Origin: Aquanectria penicillioides
Taxonomy: Eukaryota > Ascomycota > Sordariomycetes > Hypocreales > Nectriaceae
NCBI GenBank assembly: GCA_003415625.1
Contig: PYIU01000007.1
Span: forward strand, 682,001-746,000
Direction: 5' to 3'
DNA length: 64,000 nucleotides
Positions within the stretch are counted from its first letter, which is position 1. Each line of letters opens with the position of its first letter. The notes beneath the pieces were generated by a model, which worked only from the letters and a program-made list of their open reading frames with translations, had not been told where the DNA came from and did not search any database. Both the position numbers and the translations under genes were made by a program. Positions 56,665 to 64,000 of this stretch are shown piece by piece.

Positions 56665-59600
56665 CTACCAGCCCTCTCCGGGGTTTCGTCTTGACCTTGC
56701 GTTGCCACGGAAATAGTCATATTGCGACGGATCAGAATCCGACTCATTCTGGGCCAAGTTGGTGTAGCCTCGAGGCCCGCCGCCCAAGGCACCCATAGAA
56801 GGACCTGGGCTGGGCGAGTGAACGGGTGTCATCCGTCCAGAGTTAGGCGCGCTCACAGGGTTCGATGCTGCGTTGTTGATAAGTCCCAGGCCAGATGAAC
56901 TTCCGTTATCGTGAGAATACAAGGGGGTGCGAGATCGGCCAGGCGCTTCCGTTCCTATAGTCGCTTGCTGGGTGAAGCCGCCAATTGGAGGGACACTAGG
57001 AGCTCGGTATCCCTGGTATTCACTGGTGTTGGATGCCATGCGATTCTTTCCTCCGAATGGGGTCGACCTGCCACCAGAGGGCGTGCCAGGTCTCGAGCCG
57101 TGATCGCTGCCGTCGCCTAGAGATCCAGGAGTGTCGGGTCGCATAATCTCGCCTGGGCGTCCGTAAATCTCGCCACCGCCATGGTCCTCGGCGAATTCGG
57201 CTCGGTTCTTGTAGTATTCAAAATCCATCTGGTTCTCACCAACAATTTCGAAACCAGGCATGTTATTGTTGGCAGCCTTTCCTGGTTGTCCGCCCTGCAT
57301 GGGGTTGAGCGCATACACGTCCGAGTAGCCGCTCACAGTCATGTTGTCGCCGGCATTGACTTCTCGGCCATCGGTCAACCTTCCCTTGTAAACGGCAGGG
57401 AGAAGGTTCTGCGCCTTAGAGTGAACCATGGGAGTGATGAGGGGCTTGTACAGGGCTGGGTGGCCAAAGCGGCTGGCCAACCTCTCACTTCGCATGCGGT
57501 CTCCCTTGGGGACGCCAGCCTCCGTGTTCCTAGCGACGTCGCGAGTGCTATAATAACGCATCTTCTCGTCGAAGGCGCGGACACAGTAAAACTTGAATAT
57601 CAACATGAGAATAGGCAGCGGGCACACGGCGAAAAACATCATGTGCTGGTTATCTCCCTTGGTCCAGCAAGTAAGCATAATGACGAGGTTAGCGAGGATG
57701 GTGCCGAAAATGAATCGATTGAAGACGACACGCCAGAACATGCCGCCAGACTCGGTCTTGGTGACAAAGCGGTACAAGATCAGGTACTTCTTCAGGTACG
57801 AATCGATGGTGAAGTACAATGCCGTTGCGATCAGAACCAGGGGCTGGATTCCAGCGAAGCACATGGTGACGGTGGCGTAGTACAGGAAGTAGTTGTAATA
57901 TTCGGCGTACTGGAAGGGAGGTGGCGCACTGAGCTCGATCAGCTCTCGGGGGGTGGGACTCGAGAACTTCTTGAGGAAGAAGGCATAAGTCAGAGGCCAC
58001 AGCTGAGCGAGGTCAATAGCCGCACCCAGCTGACGCTGCAGCAGATAAGTCACCCAGAAGGGACTGTTGTTGCAAAGCGACTGGAACAAGACGTTGCCGA
58101 AGTTCTCCTCGATCACAGCGTGCCAGGCGTCACTTCCGCTCTGAACCTTCTTAATGACACTGACGATGTACGCCCAGCAAGGACTGTAGATTGAGAAGAC
58201 GACCAAGTTGTTGAAGACGAAGAAGAAATACAGCTTGGCCAACACGTGTCGCTCTCGTCCAGTCTTGGTCTGGTCACCCGACTTTTGGGCGAGACGTCGG
58301 AAGATCATGGGGAGGACAAGATAAATACCAGACATGAGGGCAGGCGAGGCAATACCCTGAACCACACCCCAAAGTTGGGGTTGGCGGACAGAGAATCCTG
58401 GAAGCCCTTCCAGACATTTCCGAGGTTTGACAAGTTGACAAGGAAGATGGCAATCATGGCGTTGGGCGCAATCCAGAGGAAGGTGAGGATCAAAATCCAG
58501 AGGTTGTTGAACCATCGCTTGCGGCTGCGAGTGGCGCTAGAAAGAGGCATGTTGTCCCAGATGATATCGTTCGGTCGAGGGGCGAGGGTGATGGTGGTGC
58601 CAACGGGCTTCTTCTTACGGCAAGTGAAGGCGATACCATGAGCCTCAGAAATCTCCGAGTAACTAGCAAATCCATAAGGCATGGAGCCACGCTTGTCGAC
58701 AGAGGACCGGACCTCCTTGATTTCAACCTCCAGGTCGCGAATACGTTGGGTGTGGTACTCGATGGCATCGACCTTCTGGCCCTTGGGGTAGGTATCGAAC
58801 GATCGGTCCTTTCGAGAAGGCTTACACATGGGTCGGGCCGTGGGGAGCGAGTTCGGGTTCTTCAAGTACTTTGCGAGCACGGATTCGAGTTTGCGAACGG
58901 CCTTGTCATGCTCGGCAATGAGCTGGGGAAGGTCCTTGACGTTGCGGGCAACGGCGGTTCGGGCGAAGGAGGCATTGGGGGCAACCTGGTCGATAATTCG
59001 AGCAATTCCCTCGTCGGACCGGCCTTTCTTGGGATATCGAACAGCTGGGGTTGCACAGGTAAGCCGAGGGCTGTGTCAGTGTGGAGCGGAAGATTTGACC
59101 TACCATGAGAGTTCGGGAATGCAGACTTTGCTGGTACTCCTCGGTCTCGAAATACTTTCTCCTCAGCTGGAGAATCTTCCTGTAGTTCCACCAGAGATAG
59201 GCAGCAACAACAAAGTTGAAGGCCCATGCAATGACAACCTGCGCCCAGATGGATGTCTCCTTGACGTCACGAGGGTGATTCTGTAAACCCACTTGTTGGT
59301 GCTATCGGTAGAGCTGGAGCTCGAGCTAGAGCTTGAGAAGGTAGAGACGTTCACTGGAAGAAGAATTCCAATACCAGTGACGCACAGGGTCAAGAACATG
59401 TTTCGACACATTCGAACGAAGCGAAGGAAGACGGTGGCGTCCATGCCAATGGTGTGAACCAGAGTCTCCTCCTTGGCCCGCCAAATGGTGGTGAGCCACG
59501 ACCAGGGGGCCTTTCCAAGCGGAGGAGGAGCATGCTTCTCATCGGCGTGCTTTAGCTTAGGGGCATAGACGGCCTGGTTGTAAGGGCGCAGGAGCGAGAA

Positions 59601-59844
59601 GATGATTGCTGTGACAGCGGTGAATGGGAGGGAGATGGCCAAGGCGGAATACATGGAGGCAGCGGCCAGCTACGGTGGAGGTTAGCCATTGTTCCAGCAT
59701 ATGGGCCAGCGATGAACTGGCAGAATGGATATCGGGGTTACGTACCTGTCCAGACCAAGGGTCCTGTAGCAAATCAAGCAGCTTGGAGCCAGCATCCTTA
59801 TCTTCACGGCCAACCAGGAGGTTGACCAAATTATTGAAAGACAT
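56665..59844 (-). CDS. CSC1/OSCA-type calcium-permeable cation channel, frame breaks
   Basis: Member of the DUF221/RSN1_7TM (CSC1, OSCA, TMEM63) family of osmotically or mechanically gated cation channels. Exons on the minus strand: 59844-59746, 59669-59104 and 59044-56665, joined by introns with GTACGT..GTAG and GTAGGT..CCCAG ends. Allowing three one-base corrections the product is about 1015 residues. Order: N-terminal helix (YSALAISLPFTAVTAIIFSL), MCRNMFLTLCVTGIGILLPV, FNFVVAAYLWWNYRKILQLR, cytosolic domain (SDEGIARIIDQV, CKPSRKDRSF, PYGFASYSEISEAH), LAPRPNDIIWDNMP, then the 7-TM core from LWILILTFLWIAPNAMIAIF through FFVFNNLVVFSIYSPCWAYI, and a long disordered Ser/Gly/Pro tail. Frame breaks lie near 59273-59275 (YRIT to PRDV), 59031-59033 (LFDIP to KKGR) and 58371-58380 (ANPN to WGVVQG); each is mended by one extra C or T/G in a short run. 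Cryptic introns could bypass them only by deleting conserved residues. Confidence 0.85.
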
Positions 59845-62800
59845 GACGGCGATTGCTTCGCCAGAGGCGAGAGCGAGGTCGACGTGGGCTCAAAACGAGG
59901 GAGCCAGCAGCAGTGAGATGGATCGTCGCGGGCTATTAAGGGCGTGGACGCGCGGTATGGATTCGTATCGAGAGGGCCCAGGAGCGAATGGCAGGGTTAA
60001 CTCGGATCGCGTCGTACGAGAGCAGCGTCGTTGTTGGGAAAGTCAATCGGCGAGTGAGCCGCGTACACGAGGGTCGGAGACGACCAAGCAGTGAATCCGG
60101 AGGCAACGAGAGAGAGAGGCGCTGATGCAAAAGAGCAATGGACGTAGGAAATCAGGAGAAGCCCAGCTACCCGCCAGGCGACCTAGTTGAACGCTGTAGA
60201 CAAAGAACGAGGACACAAGGAAAAACGACGTCGGTATTGCTGGAGGTCTATGCGCCTGCGTCTGCGTCGAAAGGGGGGGCGCAGATGCGGCGGAGAGAAG
60301 GAATAGGGAATAGGGAATGGAGGAGAGATCAAAGGAAACGAAGGGACAAGGAGGTTGAAGAACGAAAGAACAGGTTCCAAGAGATGGTGTAGGGCTGGCT
60401 GGGGAATTCAAGGCGCCGCCATGACATGGGGACGGGGGAAGAGCGAATGTGGATGTGGATGGGATGGATTGGGCCCATTATCATCATTCATGGGGGGAGG
60501 ATTTGGGGTACGGGCAGAGAGATCCCATCCTGGGCATCGAGATGAGCACTGTTGGCACTGTGCCCCGTCACCAAGGGCGGCGGCGTTTGGACAGTGCGGC
60601 CTTTGCATTAGGATCCACTAGAAACACCAACAAAAAACGTCCCCCCCCGGCGAGCACCCAGTAGGCGGTACGTACCTACGCTACTCGCCTCCCGCGCCAC
60701 GGGTTACCGATGCTACCGGTGCGCCCCCTCCCTTTCCTCCCCCAAGTGGCCAAGCGCCCAAGCCTCCCCCCCAGGAAACCCTTTGTTTCTTGACTACTTT
60801 TGATAACGGCGAGACATACCCGCTGCGAGCGCTGGAAAACAGAGGAGAGGATAGGATGCTGTAAGCTGGCGCAGTGAGTGAGAATAAGCTCTCACCTCAC
60901 TGTAAGCCAGTAGGGGCTGGAGGGCGCCAGGCGCCGTTCAGCTGCTCCTATCTCAACCTCTACGTCCATACCAGCGCAAGTTCTAAATGCACCTCCCATC
61001 ACGCTGCGATACCCGATGACACGCTACTCACGTTGACACACACCCATTTCTTTGTTTTAGGAATTTTTTTTTTTCAGGTTTGAGTTGGATAGAGTTGACG
61101 CAGAAAGGGCGGCTTGATTCCCTCGTGGGCAGGCGGTCCTGCAACGCAGCTAGGGTGTATCCGTGTGTCGGTGGTTGGCTCAAGGTACCCCAGGCTATTG
61201 CCCTCTACTATCGTTTCGACCCCTTCTAAGGGAAACCTCATCAAAGAAAAGAAAGAAGAGCCAAAGACCGAAAAAAAAAAATTACACACACTGCTCCCAT
61301 GTCCTCCACTGAGCAAAACGCGGGCGGCCCCGGTAGTTGATTGGCTCTTGGCGGCCGCCTGCTGCTCCCCTGACCTCGGGACCAGGCCCAAAACCATAGC
61401 AAGCCTGGCTGGAAATGTCTGTTTCTCTCCCTGACAGCGAATGGCCACCCCGGGAGGCAGTGCTATTTTTGACGGCTGGGGGACCCGCAGTAGTGGGTTC
61501 CAGGGGGCACGCGAGTGGGCTGGGTGCACGCTAAGGGAGGGCTCCGGGGCCAAAGGTTCCCACGCTGCCCAGCCATGGACAATTCACCTGCTGGTCAGAC
61601 CGTCAGCCTATAGCGTGCTACGGCGGCCTCTGGCGGCCCTGTAGTGGTCTTGTGGGAGGCCCAGCGGGTGGCCTGTGGCGCCAGGTGGGTTCACTGGGGC
61701 CACAACCACAACGCAAAAAGGGAAGCGTGTCTCCCTGCGTCATTGGCCTAGCCACTCAGGAGCCCGCTGATGGGGCCAGGATGTGCCAGACTGCCAGGAT
61801 GTACCGGGATGATGGGGTTGCAAGCATGGAGGACAGGACAAGATGGGGGGGACTTGGGGAATACGAACAGCCCGGCGTGCCCAGCCCAGCCAATGCAAGA
61901 CATGCTCGCAAGCAAAATGGACTCCGGATGAAGCCGAGCGACCGTGAAGATTTCCTTTGGGGGAGGGTCATTCCTGTTTGAGGATGGGACAGGCTCGTAA
62001 GGAACGGAGTGATAGACGCACACACTGCGCTATGATGGATGTAGGCTTTACCATGTGGATGGAGATGTGGATGCCACTCCTCATGTGGACGTAGGCGTGG
62101 ACGTGGGTGTGGACGTGGACGTTGGACACACACAAGACACAAGACGTCAACGCACTCTGCAGAAGGACAAGGACGTCAGTGGTGTGCGCAAGTGAGTGCG
62201 AATGTGGATACGGGACCAGTCTCAGACTCTCAGTCTTTGGTCTTTTTTCCATTCGTCTCGTCTTTGATTCTTATTTGTTTTTTCGTCCCAACCCGAAACA
62301 CACAAGGGAGGGGGCACATGTGCACAACGTGCGGCCCGTAACTCTCGACTCTTTTTTTTTTTCCCTTTGTTTTTAGTCTTGGGGTTCCTTTCGTCCAGAT
62401 TCCATTTGACACCCATCAGGAAGCGCTATTTGCTTTGTGCATCACGTAGTCCGTAGTCCGTAGCAATAGTACAATTCCCGGGATACTACGTCGCATAACT
62501 AGGTGCCTACATGTAAATGGCCAGCCTGCATATACACTAGCAACATGACAGTCGATGGCGAGAGGACGGACTAGGTACCGGTACCCTGCTTCCTACCACC
62601 TGCACCGCCAAGGAGACGGTAGCATTCCTACCGAGCAGAAAAGACCAGGGGGCCTGTGGCGGCTGAGTGCATCCGGACGGGCGATGATCTTCTATGGCGG
62701 GTGCTTTAAAGAACCTGAAGGATCCCCAACCCCAACGGCTGGCTAACACAAGATCTCCCCAAGCCGCATTGAAATCCAATCCCACCACGCTAGTGACAGC

Positions 62801-64000
62801 TATGCTAAATAAAACCGCCCATACCAAGCCAATATCGCCTGCATCGGTTCATTCATCTCACGTTAGATGAATTGCCCGATTTAAAATAAAATAAAAATGG
62901 AAAGGGAATAATTCCAAAAGCGATCAAACAGCCCCGCCGCATGCAAACTCTCATTCTTTCGGGTTTTGTGAAGCTGAAGCGTAACGCTCTGCTTCTGACT
63001 GATCCGCGAGTTGCTGTCGACCTTTTGCCACCCACCCACTTCCAACCTCAGTTTAAACCATTGCCTAAGATAGCTAGACCCCTTTCAGGAGGAAAAAGAA
63101 GGGGGGGGGGGGGAAGAGTTCAGGTCCCGAAAAGTCAATCATCATTCACGAGGCGAAATCCACTGCACCCCATCCATCAACGCGCACGCAACGATCGTCA
63201 CTGGCAGGGCTGTATTCGACACATTGGGGAAACCAACCGCAGCTGGCCTTCATTCTTTTTTTTCTGCGTCGGGAAAAATGGGACTCCACATTGTGGGTGC
63301 CTCCGGGTTATTGCGTCTTGTCTGCGAGAGTCGTTTATCGCTGACGAACCTGGGGCCTTGTCGGGGATCATGGCTGCTCGTGTGAGAGATCTTGGTGTAA
63401 CGACATAACTTTTTCTAATACTTGTAACACACACACTCCCAATTGCCAGACCCAGGCGGGAGCCAAGCAAATCCACGCTGTAAGGGGGTCTTCTAGAATG
63501 GGGCCCCCCGTCGCCCTCGCTGTCGCCCTCGCTGTCGCCCTGCCTGCCCGTACTGACACTGATCGGTTGAAACGTCTGTCGATCCCTCGTATGAGAAACC
63601 AAGGCGGTAACGGGCACCAGATCTACCCTGGGTCGACAAACCAAGGAGCGACGCGTGGATTGCTGGCCCGGCATCACTTCGCTGTGCTTCCGGCCGGTGC
63701 CTTTATGGCGGAATCGGGGGGTTGCACCATGACCATGTCCACCAGGCCCTCCCTCCCAGAGATAGAGAGTGTGTGTGCTGGAGCATGGTCCCCGTCCAAT
63801 ACGGGTGGTAGACTTTTTTGTCCCGCGCCTCGTTCGTCCGTCCGTCAAATTTCAGACACACAGGACGACGCTCCCGACTCCTGCAATGCATCAAGTTGGT
63901 GTGGAGCTCCGAGACGTCAGCGCTTTGGCCCCCCTTTCGGACTTGGCGATGTGAATGCTGCACTACGTAACACGGCTGGAGTGAAAGTTCTTTGCTCTTG
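59845..64000. other. Right-end 4.2-kb stretch, no gene seen
   Basis: The first 500 bases are the upstream region of the channel gene. Beyond that, frames up to 216 codons occur (63198-63848 minus) but they overlap on both strands, are low-complexity, and have no domain. T-rich and GGATGTGGAC-like direct repeats lie near 62050-62130, and a 12-bp minisatellite at 63510. A gene ending outside the window cannot be excluded. Confidence 0.4.
63510..63545. repeat. 12-bp minisatellite GTCGCCCTCGCT
   Basis: Two perfect copies (63510-63521, 63522-63533) and a partial third ending in GTCGCCCTGCC. Intergenic. Confidence 0.85.

Noticed and set aside
57181..58194. 337-codon plus-strand open frame
   Set aside because: Antisense to the well-supported channel gene; no recognisable domain.
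63198..63848. 216-codon minus-strand open frame at the right end
   Set aside because: Basic/low-complexity, crosses a minisatellite, no domain.

Overview
The window looks like nuclear chromosomal DNA of a filamentous ascomycete, most likely a Sordariomycete (inference). Genes are intron-containing. Introns are short (about 50-90 nt, one of 291 nt) with GTAAGT-like donors, CTAAC/CTGAC branch sites and CAG/TAG acceptors. Gene families (PIG-L, GT32, P450, HET, fungal_trans, CSC1/RSN1, AATase) are typical of Pezizomycotina. No bacterial operon, plasmid, phage or CRISPR structure is present.

Layout. (1) 0.7-10.4 kb: an intron-bearing tRNA-Thr(AGT), then three glycosylation genes: a PIG-L GlcNAc-PI de-N-acetylase (minus) and two GT32 glycosyltransferases (plus), one resembling MIPC synthase subunits and one Och1-like. 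(2) 10.4-30 kb: an AT-richer, gene-poor accessory stretch with a cytochrome P450, an MFS transporter pseudogene, a fungal_trans regulator without a visible zinc cluster, a divergent HET-domain gene with a frame break, and a D-2-hydroxyacid dehydrogenase. (3) 30-38 kb: no gene that I can support; it ends in a long pyrimidine-rich leader. (4) 38.3-49.7 kb: a housekeeping block with a TBC Rab-GAP, an E2 ubiquitin-conjugating enzyme, Rrp1 and a large disordered single-pass membrane protein. (5) 49.7-59.8 kb: a repeat-bearing spacer, a decayed GPI-anchored acid phosphatase, an alcohol acetyltransferase-family gene and a CSC1/OSCA-type channel gene with three apparent one-base gaps. (6) 59.8-64 kb: no gene seen.

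How they fit together. PIG-L and the two GT32 enzymes all act on ER/Golgi glycan or glycolipid substrates, so the first block is a loose functional neighbourhood. The P450, broken transporter and regulator look like the remains of a small secondary-metabolite or detoxification locus whose export function was lost. The other genes are unrelated housekeeping functions. Several reading-frame breaks (MFS, HET, three in the channel gene) can each be explained by one base missing from a G/C run. This is either an assembly artefact or shared decay and should be settled before calling pseudogenes. I found no convincing, wholly new system; the strongest leads are the eroded P450/MFS/regulator locus and the alternating GTTACTAG repeats at 50.8-51.9 kb.
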